From contig CALJVT010000002.1 of the NCBI GenBank assembly GCA_937773555.1, positions 494,501 through 558,500 on the forward strand: DNA of 64,000 nt. Reading direction: 5' to 3'. A model generated the notes under the pieces. The model was not told where the DNA came from. It did not search any database and saw only the letters and a program-made list of their open reading frames with translations. Origin of the DNA: an uncultured Pseudomonadales bacterium. Its GTDB lineage: Bacteria > Pseudomonadota > Gammaproteobacteria > Pseudomonadales > Balneatricaceae. The position numbers were made by a program, and so were the translations under genes. Shown one piece after another: positions 16,279-23,059 of the stretch (the first letter of the stretch is position 1; every line of letters starts with the position of its first letter).

Positions 16279-16966
16279 AGTGTAACCGACTAAGGTCTAT
16301 CTGCAAATCACAACATGATCCTCCACATGGTCAGTTTATTCTCAAGTGTAACCGACTAAGGTCTATCTGCAAATCACAACAGTACGGCCAAAGTGGTCGT
16401 CACCACGAGTGTAACCGACTAAGGTCTATCTGCAAATCACAACTAGCCAACTTATCGCCCTCTTCGTCATCGAGTGTAACCGACTAAGGTCTATCTGCAA
16501 ATCACAACGTAATTGCACTTGGGTGCGCCCGTGATATTTAGTGTAACCGACTAAGGTCTATCTGCAAATCACAACTGTATGCGGATCCCACGCTTACAGA
16601 TTTGAGTGTAACCGACTAAGGTCTATCTGCAAATCACAACGTGAGATTTTAAGCGTCACAGGTGACGAGAGTGTAACCGACTAAGGTCTATCTGCAAATC
16701 ACAACGGCAACGTAATGGACACCGGCGGTAATGTGAGTGTAACCGACTAAGGTCTATCTGCAAATCACAACGGTGGAGCAGCATTAAAGCTTTTTGCACA
16801 AAGTGTAACCGACTAAGGTCTATCTGCAAATCACAACGCGCTTAATCTGGGGTTACTAGACTGTAGTGTAACCGACTAAGGTCTATCTGCAAATCACAAC
16901 CCCACGAAAGCGAGAAAATCGAGACTCCAGAGTGTAACCGACTAAGGTCTATCTGCAAATCACAAC
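16279..16966 (-). CRISPR. Type II-C CRISPR array, 11 repeats of 36 bp and 10 spacers
   Basis: Repeats start at 16279, 16345, 16408, 16473, 16540, 16605, 16670, 16736, 16802, 16865 and 16931, and all 11 appear identical. Read on + the repeat begins AGTGTAACCGAC and ends AAATCACAAC; read on - it begins GTTGTGATTTGC, the usual GTTG start of type II repeats, so crRNAs should be made from -. Spacers are 30, 27, 29, 31, 29, 29, 30, 30, 27 and 30 bp, and all differ. On - each repeat ends in TACACT, a -10-like box, with TTTGCA 17 bases upstream. No degenerate end repeat marks the array's polarity. I recognised no spacer match elsewhere in the window, but this was not checked exhaustively. Confidence 0.98.
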
Positions 16967-17050
16967 ATATCCATAGCCGCGAACATATAACCCTGACATA
17001 ATCACTCTGAGTGAATATTGATTTGCCAATTACTAATTCAAAAATAATGT
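16967..17050. other. Flank of the array distal to cas2 (possible leader for - strand transcription)
   Basis: An AT-rich stretch follows the last repeat. About 30 bases next to the repeat have spacer-like composition but no closing repeat. On - this region would lie upstream of the whole array, so it may be a leader or a terminal spacer. I see no convincing promoter hexamer pair. Confidence 0.35.
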
Positions 17051-17308
17051 ATGTTGCCCATTATGGAAATCATCATCTACGCTGTTATTAACGTCCTGAT
17101 CATTGGAATGACCATTTGTTATTTACGCACTGGTAAAGAGGGCGGCGAATGTATTGCTAAGCTCGGCGTTCCTGATGAACCTAACCCATACTATGATAGC
17201 TCTAAAGATGCCTTTACGTGCTTAATGCGCAGTGACGGCAGTAACACTATCTGTTTTCGTGATGGTGGGGGCTTCACTGCTAATGCTAGGAAAAAGCGCG
17301 ACATCTGA
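17051..17308 (+). CDS. Small membrane-anchored protein of unknown function
   Basis: An 85-residue frame with one hydrophobic segment (about residues 6-24, MEIIIYAVINVLIIGMTI) and a Cys-containing outer part (GGECIAKLG, FTCLMRSD, TICFRDGG). It is probably an inner-membrane or exported small protein. No Shine-Dalgarno is obvious; ATG 17063 is an alternative start. It sits alone between the CRISPR array and the packaging/replication genes of the element. I recognise no family. Confidence 0.45.
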   Translation: MLPIMEIIIYAVINVLIIGMTICYLRTGKEGGECIAKLGVPDEPNPYYDSSKDAFTCLMRSDGSNTICFRDGGGFTANARKKRDI

Positions 17309-17354
17309 TTCAAATGAAATACCTATTTTCAGGCTACTTTAGGGTAAATGATAA

Positions 17355-17753
17355 TTATCCTTTGCGTAGTTTTCTGGCAGTAGCTAGACGGCTGGCAATT
17401 GAACTTTCAGCAACTTCTACTTTGTCAGTCAATAAGCCGTGAAGCTTTGCTAAGCCTGTTATTGCAGCTACTGTAGGACCAAACTGCTTGCTAGCTGTTG
17501 AGTCAGCAATCACCGCTTTGTACATGGTAGTAATACCATCAACTGTAATGTTGTGGCGCTCTGAGTGATCTTTACGAAGTTGCTGAATTGTCCCTGTTAT
17601 GTCCCTGTTGTTTAGTAACTCACTTGCTCTCTTCTTTACTGTAGCAGGCTTCATCTTCTCTACACTGTAGTTGCGTCTATACGATTCACTAGCGTTGCCT
17701 GTTTCAATGTAGCTTAAACAAAAGCCGTCTTGTTTGGGTGTAAGGTTTTTCAT
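17355..17753 (-). CDS. Terminase small subunit-like protein (TerS)
   Basis: A 132-residue protein starting MKNLTPKQDGFC at 17753, chosen over longer starts because of the GAGGAAAAG ribosome site just before it. The N-terminal part (LTPKQDGFCLSYIETGNASESYRRNYS, then SELLNNRDITGTI) follows the terminase_2 small-subunit pattern: a helix-turn-helix that recognises the packaging site. TVDGITTMYKAVIADS and ITGLAKLHGLL fit the oligomerisation part. A small subunit without a large terminase, portal or capsid genes is typical of satellites that redirect a helper phage's packaging motor. It could alternatively be a remnant of a larger prophage. Confidence 0.72.
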   Translation of the reverse strand: MKNLTPKQDGFCLSYIETGNASESYRRNYSVEKMKPATVKKRASELLNNRDITGTIQQLRKDHSERHNITVDGITTMYKAVIADSTASKQFGPTVAAITGLAKLHGLLTDKVEVAESSIASRLATARKLRKG

Positions 17754-17842
17754 CTTTTCCTCTTTCGTTAACTTAGCGTTATCTGGTAATACTAATAACA
17801 GCGCGTAAATAAACTGGTAGGTATGGCTATTAATATATAGTT

Positions 17843-17968
17843 GTCCAGTTTCTGTACCCATGGCCATAGTAAAAAGGGCCTAATAGGGTACAGTTTCTGT
17901 ACTAGATGACTGCTCTTAAAACCACTTTGGGTACTGTTTCCGTACCCTTTCAGTACTGTTTCTGGACT
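17843..17968. repeat. Four iteron-like repeats with 43, 43 and 22 bp spacing
   Basis: Copies of a GTACNGTTTCNGTACC-like motif lie at 17843-17859, 17886-17902, 17929-17947 and 17951-17968. The third is a full inverted repeat, GGGTAC and GTACCC around seven bases. The distances correspond to about four, four and two helical turns, so all copies face the same side of the DNA. They may be replication-origin iterons or operators for the adjacent winged-helix-like protein. The last copy overlaps that gene's stop. Confidence 0.65.
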
Positions 17969-18387
17969 GGTTGATCTAATTTCCTTGGCCATCCTTGTTG
18001 GCGCTCTACCGAAAAGTTTCTAAATGGTGTGATTGTGGGTGATTCATCTAAGCGCTTGCTTTGGCACTCATCAATAGAGGCCCAAGTTAAAGCGTATAGA
18101 CTAGCCTTATTTTTGATAAAGTGGCCCTGCCTTGTAAGTATTACCATTTCTGCTGCCAGTAAATCTTTTAGTGCTTTTCCTAATGTGGTCTTTGAAGAAA
18201 AACCTCGCTCCTTCATCAGCGTCCAAGCGGGGCACAAGTCACCGTTGTTTCCACCTTTAAACTGGAACGCCATCTCGTTTAGTAACCTAATAGCATTACC
18301 GCTTAGGTTGATATAATCGGGGCATTCCATAACGACCCTAGGTATTCCAGCATAACTAGCTTTTTGTTTATGTTTGGTTCGTGCCAC
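17950..18387 (-). CDS. Putative winged-helix DNA-binding protein (replication or control)
   Basis: A 145-residue basic protein. The middle part (SGNAIRLLNEMAFQFKGGNNGDLCPAW, MKERGFSSKTTLGKALKDLLAAEMVILTRQG) has the layout of a winged helix-turn-helix, similar to small Rep-like or helix-turn-helix proteins of plasmids and satellites. Its start overlaps the end of the upstream gene, so it belongs to the alpA operon. The iteron-like repeats begin within its 3' end, which suggests it may bind them as a replication initiator or repressor. The assignment is by pattern only; no catalytic primase motif is seen. Confidence 0.55.
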   Translation of the reverse strand: MARTKHKQKASYAGIPRVVMECPDYINLSGNAIRLLNEMAFQFKGGNNGDLCPAWTLMKERGFSSKTTLGKALKDLLAAEMVILTRQGHFIKNKASLYALTWASIDECQSKRLDESPTITPFRNFSVERQQGWPRKLDQPVQKQY

Positions 18388-18721
18388 TTAGCACCCCCTC
18401 AAGGCTATTGGTGACTAATGATTGATACTTGGCCTCATAGAGCCGCCACGGGGTTGATTTCTTTTGATATGGGTTGGAATTACCTCCAAGGTCAAAGTCT
18501 TCATGCGCAGCAATTCTCGCATCCATACCGACTGCCTGAGCTTGGCACATTGCTTGATTAAAGGTCTCTTGAGCGTCAATAAAGCTAGGCGCAACTTGTG
18601 AAGGGTTGGGCATGGTGAGGTCCTTTTTTGATTGGTTCAGAATTACCACTAATCGCGGCACTAAAATGTGCCGGTGCTCAGCTAAGACGGTGGCATGGAT
18701 CGGATTAAGCAAATAAATCAT
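18368..18721 (-). CDS. Hypothetical protein in the alpA operon (117 aa)
   Basis: Start ATG 18721 overlaps the upstream stop as ATGA, which decides it over a slightly longer frame. The N-terminus is hydrophobic and basic (MIYLLNPIHATVLAEHRHIL) and the rest is polar. I recognise no family. A second possible start, MPNPSQ, lies further inside. It overlaps the next gene by 20 bases, so the four genes alpA to the winged-helix gene are translationally linked. Confidence 0.5.
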   Translation of the reverse strand: MIYLLNPIHATVLAEHRHILVPRLVVILNQSKKDLTMPNPSQVAPSFIDAQETFNQAMCQAQAVGMDARIAAHEDFDLGGNSNPYQKKSTPWRLYEAKYQSLVTNSLEGVLSGTNQT

Positions 18722-19083
18722 GCGGCACCTTCCCAACTCACAGGTTGAGCATTGCGCTTAGACCTTAATCTATCCACCAGCTTCATGGCCTTAGAGCGGT
18801 TATTACCAGTTAGAAAGTAATGGGCGTATGCGGCTTTGCTGCGAGCATTTGGGATCTGCTTTCTTACTCGATCAACCATAATTCCGTGGTCTTTTTGAAG
18901 AATCGATACTTCGGAGTGCAGGCATGTTTCGTTATAAGCGCGACCAGCATCATGGGTGTTTGTCTCATGCCGTGTCAGTAGCAGAATCAAACACTCTTCG
19001 ATTTTAGTTGGGTCATTAATTGGCATATAATCAGATTGTGAATCGTGATCAGGGCTGCTTTCGTTGGAGATAGCATTTTTCAT
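18718..19083 (-). CDS. Hypothetical protein, likely helix-turn-helix, downstream of alpA (121 aa)
   Basis: Start ATG 19083 overlaps the alpA stop as TAATG. The C-terminal half (ILQKDHGIMVDRVRKQIPN, SKAMKLVDRLRSKR) looks like a helix-turn-helix with a basic tail and resembles small proteins that follow alpA in integrated elements. The N-terminal 30 residues are acidic and probably disordered. The function is unknown; DNA binding is inferred. Confidence 0.55.
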   Translation of the reverse strand: MKNAISNESSPDHDSQSDYMPINDPTKIEECLILLLTRHETNTHDAGRAYNETCLHSEVSILQKDHGIMVDRVRKQIPNARSKAAYAHYFLTGNNRSKAMKLVDRLRSKRNAQPVSWEGAA

Positions 19084-19274
19084 TACACTGCCTCTCTTTC
19101 TGTCAGCCAAGCTTCAATGTCTGAGGTTTTCCATCTCACCATATTTGCACCCAAGTGGATGGGCTTTGGTAGCTTGCCCTCAGACATCCATCGGTAAATC
19201 GTAGCGGATGAAATCTTGAACTCTGCTTGTAACTCTTGGCGTGTTAGGTACGCTCCAACTAATTTACTGCTCAT
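19083..19274 (-). CDS. AlpA-family transcriptional regulator / excisionase-like protein
   Basis: A 63-residue MerR-like winged helix. LTRQELQAEFKISSATIYRWMSEGKLPKPIHLG and VRWKTSDIEAWLTER are the AlpA/excisionase hallmarks. In P4-like elements and Gram-negative PICIs, AlpA activates excision and element genes in response to a helper phage. The region upstream holds a perfect 14-bp palindrome and a pair of identical CGCGTACACG boxes, likely control sites. It heads a coupled operon of four genes. Confidence 0.88.
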   Translation of the reverse strand: MSSKLVGAYLTRQELQAEFKISSATIYRWMSEGKLPKPIHLGANMVRWKTSDIEAWLTEREAV

Positions 19275-19299
19275 GTGATAACCCTTTAGCTTTAATAAA

Positions 19300-19313
19300 A
19301 CTTCTTAAGAAGT
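19300..19313. promoter_or_regulatory. 14-bp perfect palindrome upstream of alpA
   Basis: ACTTCTTAAGAAGT is its own reverse complement and lies 26 bases before the alpA start codon, where an operator or activator site would be expected. The binding protein is unknown; AlpA itself or a helper-phage factor are candidates. Confidence 0.55.
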
Positions 19314-19368
19314 AGCAAGGATCAGGTTGTTTGGCTTGTGACACACTGCGTGCTACACGTACATGGGT

Positions 19369-19434
19369 CGCGTACACGATTAACTATATGATTTATAGTG
19401 TTATTTTACTAATTATATTTTTGGCGCGTACACG
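19369..19434. promoter_or_regulatory. Paired CGCGTACACG boxes in the alpA upstream region
   Basis: The identical decamer CGCGTACACG occurs at 19369-19378 and 19425-19434, 56 bases apart. It contains the GTGTAC core (inverted) of the terminal arm-type repeats, so the same protein might bind both the element ends and this promoter region. Confidence 0.45.
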
Positions 19435-19453
19435 CACTTACACTTGATGGGGG

Positions 19454-19984
19454 TTACTTTGGGAAGTCTGATGGATATATGTCTTTTAAAATCGGCACCA
19501 ATAGACCAGTTTCTCGGTCATTAAATCTATTGCTCTCTATTAACCAAGGCTTAAGACGATTCGTAATGTTGACTGAGCCAGGTTGCTTCTCGCGCCAAGT
19601 TGGATATTTACTTATTGCGTGTTCAGCCTTCTTTTTAAATGTGTTCCATGATGGACTTTTTAAGAGTAGATCTTCTGTGGTAAGTATAGGGGGCTCGGGC
19701 GCTTTTTTTGATCCCCATAGTAGGTCAATTTTTTTAAAGACATGATCCTCTATAAAATCTCTAACCTCCTGTCTAGAATTTCGTTCTTCTATTAGCCCGG
19801 ATATTTCAGCCTTCATTTCTGTTAAGCCCACATACAAATCAAAAGTTTGTTCTTCGGCCAAACCGCAGGCCTCTTTTAATTCGTCATATGCCGATTCTAG
19901 CTTGGCCTTGTCTTCTTTTAGTTTGTCATATAATTGAGTGATGTCGTCATCACTACTGGTAGTTTGGTTAGGAATGTTTGCCAT
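19454..19984 (-). CDS. Coiled-coil protein of unknown function (176 aa)
   Basis: Residues about 12-85 are rich in Glu, Lys and Leu with heptad spacing (ITQLYDKLKEDKAKLESAYDELKEA.., then MKAEISGLIEERNSR), indicating a coiled coil. The C-terminal part (NTFKKKAEHAISKYPTWREKQPGSVNITNRLKPWL) resembles a small basic DNA- or protein-binding region found in some mobile-element proteins. It lies between integrase and alpA. No specific family is recognised. Confidence 0.55.
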   Translation of the reverse strand: MANIPNQTTSSDDDITQLYDKLKEDKAKLESAYDELKEACGLAEEQTFDLYVGLTEMKAEISGLIEERNSRQEVRDFIEDHVFKKIDLLWGSKKAPEPPILTTEDLLLKSPSWNTFKKKAEHAISKYPTWREKQPGSVNITNRLKPWLIESNRFNDRETGLLVPILKDIYPSDFPK

Positions 19985-20076
19985 AAAGCACCTATTCGAC
20001 CTACAAAGAAAAGTACTATGCTAGAGCGGGTAGGTATGCCGCTTTTTTGGTAATGAGCCTAGGCATAGTAAACTGG

Positions 20077-21321
20077 TTAATTGACGGCCCGTAAGCCTCG
20101 CGTGCTCGCTGCCATGCTCATTTTGCCTGTAGCGGCTTCGTCTATTCGGTTACTCCACCAATCCATCATTACCCTGCGCCTTGGCAGGTACTTAGCGTGG
20201 TTGTAGCTTCTGCGAGTTTCGTTAGGGTCTATGTGAGCAAGGGCCATTTCGATGATGTCATAATCAAAGGCTTCTTCATTAAGTGTGGTGCTTGCTAGGG
20301 CTCGCATACCGTGAGCCGTTAGCATGTCTTTAAATCCCATTCGTTTTAGAGCCACATTAGGTGATCCTTGGTTGGCATGGCGCAATGGGTCGCGTTGGCT
20401 TGTGAAAACATACTCTCTATGTCCGCTTATAGGCCGCATTACTTCTAGTAGTGCTAGCGCCTGTGATGACAATGGCACAATATGTTCCCGTTTCTTTTTC
20501 ATGCGTTCAAGTGGGATTGTCCACGTATTGTGATCAAAGTTTATTTCTTCCCATCGTGTACCCGCAGACTCCAAAGGCCGCACCATCGTGTGTAGCTGCC
20601 ATTCAATCATTACGCGGGTTGTTAGGTTAATGCTGGCGTAATTGAGCTTAGACATCAGCATAGGCAGCTGGTCAGGCTTTAACGTGGGGTTGTGCTTCTT
20701 TACGGGGTTAGCAAACCCTTCTCTAATGCCTGAGAGTGGGTTGTGGTGAATAACGCCAGAGTTGACAGCAAAGGTCATTATCTCATTAAGGCGTTGGCAT
20801 AGCCGTTTGACCGTTTCAAGGTTGCCTCGGGCCGCTACAGGGTTTATCACTTCAATGACTATAGGCGCATCAATTTGGCTTATGGGACGCCTACCAAGCC
20901 TTGGGAATATGTGAGAATCAAGAGAGCGCCAAACGTCTTTTGCAAAGTCTTCTGTGATCTTCGTCTTCTTTACTTCAAACCACTTAGCAGCAACTAATTC
21001 TAGCGTGTTGATTTTGCTGGCCTGCTCTTCTCGACCTTTGGATGTCCGATCCTCTAAGGGGTCAATATCCTTAGCCAGTAAATTGAGGCAGTTTATATGC
21101 TCGTCTTTAACATCTCTAATCGAAAGGTTGGGGTAATTGCCTAATTTGATAGCAGTGCGTATACCTGTAAAGGGGCGTTTGTACCTTAAAACCCATTCTT
21201 TTGTGCCGCTAGTGCGTACACGCAATGATAAACCTTGCCCGTGGGATAGTGAATATTCCTTATCCTTGGGTTTAGCGTGTCTGATCTGGATGTCAGTCAG
21301 TGGGGCTGCTAGCTTTGGCAT
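20077..21321 (-). CDS. int: Tyrosine recombinase integrase (DUF4102/P4-type)
   Basis: A 414-residue phage integrase of the P4/CP4-57 type, which commonly targets tRNA or tmRNA genes. The N-terminal DUF4102 domain starts LTDIQIRHAKPKDKEYSLSHGQGLSLRV. The SAM-like core-binding domain is in the middle. Catalytic residues visible are Arg in MVRPLESAGTRW, the Lys region MKKKREHIV, the HGMR box, and His in LAHIDP followed by Tyr in RRSYNHAKYL. It catalyses insertion and excision between the ssrA 3' end and the element. It lies about 190 bases from attR, and two inverted arm-type repeats sit between its start and attR, suggesting autoregulation. Confidence 0.95.
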   Translation of the reverse strand: MPKLAAPLTDIQIRHAKPKDKEYSLSHGQGLSLRVRTSGTKEWVLRYKRPFTGIRTAIKLGNYPNLSIRDVKDEHINCLNLLAKDIDPLEDRTSKGREEQASKINTLELVAAKWFEVKKTKITEDFAKDVWRSLDSHIFPRLGRRPISQIDAPIVIEVINPVAARGNLETVKRLCQRLNEIMTFAVNSGVIHHNPLSGIREGFANPVKKHNPTLKPDQLPMLMSKLNYASINLTTRVMIEWQLHTMVRPLESAGTRWEEINFDHNTWTIPLERMKKKREHIVPLSSQALALLEVMRPISGHREYVFTSQRDPLRHANQGSPNVALKRMGFKDMLTAHGMRALASTTLNEEAFDYDIIEMALAHIDPNETRRSYNHAKYLPRRRVMMDWWSNRIDEAATGKMSMAASTRGLRAVN

Positions 21322-21333
21322 GATTACACCTTT

Positions 21334-21387
21334 TTAGGTACACGTATTTTAGGTACACGGTGAGTGTGTACCCAAGAGTGTACCCAT
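21334..21387. repeat. Right arm-type repeats (two inverted plus two direct)
   Basis: TTAGGTACACG-type copies lie at 21334-21344 and 21349-21360, then GTGTGTACCCAA (21364-21375) and GAGTGTACCCAT (21376-21387) in the opposite orientation. They share the core of the left-end repeats at 9453-9476. Position and multiplicity fit integrase arm sites overlapping the int promoter. Confidence 0.65.
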
Positions 21388-21440
21388 AGAGGTAAGCTTC
21401 TACAACCACGGATGTGCGTCTATGAGAATGTTATAGGCAT

Positions 21441-21480
21441 AAAAAAGCCCCGAAACCCTTTTTTAACAGGGTAACGAGGC
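21441..21480 (-). terminator. Element-borne terminator for ssrA
   Basis: On - GCCTCG and CGGGGC form the outer stem and ACCCT/AGGGT the inner stem, followed by six T. It lies beyond the tmRNA 3' end inside the element, replacing the chromosomal terminator now at 9320-9372. Confidence 0.75.
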
Positions 21481-21514
21481 TAATTGTTAGTCTCAAGAGT
21501 TCTTATTGAAACTC

Positions 21515-21542
21515 GTATGTGGTGGAGATGGGGGGAGTCGAA
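21515..21542 (-). repeat. attR: 28-bp repeat within the ssrA 3' end
   Basis: This copy is part of the functional tmRNA gene and identical to 9374-9401. It includes the acceptor end (CCACCA on -) and part of the T-arm, the common crossover region for ssrA-targeting integrases. Confidence 0.9.
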
Positions 21543-21874
21543 CCCCCGTCCGCCAGTCCTCTGCCATCAGCTCTACATGTTTAGATCACTTTATTGTTTT
21601 AACCTACCGCGGCCCAAGTGTCAGGGCGCATAAGGCGATCTCGATTGGTTTTAGGGTTTTCTCCACGAGCGAGGAGTCCACACGATCCTGTTCTGCGAGC
21701 CACTTCACGACCGTTTACAGGCATCCGGTGATCAGTGTAAGCGGGATTTAAGCCGCTAGTGCGTAGTTTTCGTCGTTTGCGACTATAACTTTTGCAAGGT
21801 GGGATTAAAGAGAAACCTTACATTCTCTACATGCACCTCAGGGTTTGTAACCAACGTCGAATCCAGTCATCCCC
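21520..21874 (-). ncRNA. ssrA: tmRNA
   Basis: A transfer-messenger RNA of about 355 nt. The 5' end GGGGATGACTGGATTCGAC is typical, and the 3' end has a T-arm (GGTTCGACTCC) and an encoded CCACCA. The tag frame at 21748-21780 reads ANDENYALAA followed by TAA, a classic degradation tag. It rescues stalled ribosomes together with SmpB, encoded about 160 bases upstream on the same strand. A TATAAT box at 21887-21892 (on -) fits its promoter. The 3' end is the integration site of the CRISPR-bearing element. Confidence 0.96.
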
Positions 21875-21886
21875 TTAGCAGGAATG

Positions 21887-21892
21887 ATTATA
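21887..21892 (-). promoter_or_regulatory. -10 box of the ssrA promoter
   Basis: TATAAT on -, 12 bases upstream of the mature tmRNA 5' end. The -35 region is weak. A short 5' trailer would be removed from the precursor. Confidence 0.5.
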
Positions 21893-22031
21893 GCAGCATT
21901 AAATTAATAATGGTGTTAATTCAGAGGTTTACTAGGGTTGAAATGGTGTCAAAAGGCAAGCTAGGGCGTGTTTTTTTGGTTTTGAGTATCCAGGCACGCG
22001 GTAGTGCCCTTTTTAGTTTGCTAATGGTGGC

Positions 22032-22511
22032 CTAGGCCTTCATTAAAATCCGATGCTTTTGCTTACTCCAGTCACGATCTTTTTCTGTAGCCCGTTTGTC
22101 GTGCTGTTGCTTACCTTTAGCTAAGCAAATTTCACACTTCACTCGATGGCCTTTCCAGTAAAGCGCTGTAGCGACAATAGTTTGTCCAGTTTGTGACGAT
22201 GAGGCAAACAAACGAGATATTTCTTTTTTATTTAACAAAAGCTTTCGTTCACGGCGGGGCTCTGCTACCACGTGGGTGCAGGCTGTCATTAACGGTGATA
22301 TGTGCATCCCTACAAGATAAGCTTCTTGGTCTTTTATAACCACATATGAATCTGTTAGGTTTGCACGGCCGTCACGAATGCTTTTAATTTCCCAACCGGT
22401 TAATACCAACCCTGCTTCGATACGCTGGTCTAAATGGTATTCAAATTTGGCCCGTTTGTTGAGCGCAATGGTGCCGGAAGAGTGCTTTTGAGTTTTTGAT
22501 TTCTTTGCCAT
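22032..22511 (-). CDS. smpB: SsrA-binding protein SmpB
   Basis: A 159-residue partner of tmRNA that delivers it to stalled ribosomes. It shows the OB-fold start (IALNKRAKFEYHLDQRIEAGLVLTGWEIKSIRDG), the tmRNA-binding segments (NLTDSYV, YLVGMHISPL) and the basic tail ending DRDWSKQKHRILMKA, which enters the mRNA channel. Length is normal. It lies upstream of ssrA on the same strand, the usual pairing in gammaproteobacteria. Confidence 0.97.
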   Translation of the reverse strand: MAKKSKTQKHSSGTIALNKRAKFEYHLDQRIEAGLVLTGWEIKSIRDGRANLTDSYVVIKDQEAYLVGMHISPLMTACTHVVAEPRRERKLLLNKKEISRLFASSSQTGQTIVATALYWKGHRVKCEICLAKGKQQHDKRATEKDRDWSKQKHRILMKA

Positions 22512-22630
22512 GGGCGCATTCTACCTTAAGCCAGAATCTACTGCAGTGACATTTAGTGAATAATTGATGATATTGCTTTATTGGTGTCTGTTTTAACTTT
22601 AATATAGTCTTTTTATTAAGGGTAACGTCT

Positions 22631-23059
22631 GTGGCTAAGATAAACCGTTCGGCTTTGGTAATGCATTCTGCGGCCAGTATGTATGCGCTTGTGAATGACG
22701 TTAAGCGTTATCCAGAGTTTTTAGATGGTTGCTCTAAAGTTGATTTGATAGAGTCCACTTTAACAACGATGAGCGCTCGCTTATACTTGAGCAAGGCGGG
22801 ACTTAGTTACCAGTTTGTGACACGTAATACGTTGCTAGCGGATGAAAAAATAACCTTAGCGTTGCAAGATGGTCCCTTTGATTACCTTACGGGGAGTTGG
22901 GTATTTACGCCATTAACAGATGATGCTTGTAAGGTGGAAATGGCGTTAGAATTCGGTGTTTCAGGGCTTAGAGGTAAGGCAATGAGTAGTGTTTTTAGCC
23001 CCATAGCAGGCAATATGGTGGACGCTTTTTGTAAGCGTGCAGACCACATATATAAGTGA
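22631..23059 (+). CDS. ratA: RatA-type ubiquinone-binding/START-domain protein
   Basis: A 142-residue START/Bet v1-like protein (CoQ10 family). It begins MAKINRSALVMHSAASMYALVNDVKRYPEFLDGC, the family signature, and ends in a helix AGNMVDAFCKRADHIY. In E. coli the homologue has been called an inhibitor of 70S assembly, while related proteins bind ubiquinone. The start GTG 22631 gives the typical N-terminus. Divergent from smpB and overlapping rnfH, as in many gammaproteobacteria. Confidence 0.9.
   Translation: MAKINRSALVMHSAASMYALVNDVKRYPEFLDGCSKVDLIESTLTTMSARLYLSKAGLSYQFVTRNTLLADEKITLALQDGPFDYLTGSWVFTPLTDDACKVEMALEFGVSGLRGKAMSSVFSPIAGNMVDAFCKRADHIYK

Larger units (their letters stand above)
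9374..21542. mobile_element. Integrated element of about 12.1 kb in ssrA carrying type II-C CRISPR-Cas (PICI-like island)
   Basis: The element is bounded by a 28-bp direct repeat of the tmRNA 3' end. A tyrosine integrase reads inward from the right border, and GTGTACC arm-type repeats lie inside both borders. Contents: two integron-like cassettes, tracrRNA, cas9, frameshifted cas1 and cas2, the CRISPR array, a terminase small subunit, iteron-like repeats, a winged-helix-like protein, two small coupled genes, alpA, a coiled-coil protein and the integrase. There are no capsid, portal, tail or conjugation genes. The integrase/AlpA/TerS combination resembles phage-inducible chromosomal islands of Gram-negative bacteria; a non-satellite genomic island remains possible. 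Confidence 0.85.

Noticed and set aside
17792-17992. 66-residue frame on - across the iteron-like repeats
   Set aside because: It overlaps the end of the winged-helix-like gene and runs through repeated non-coding DNA; no ribosome site or family resemblance.
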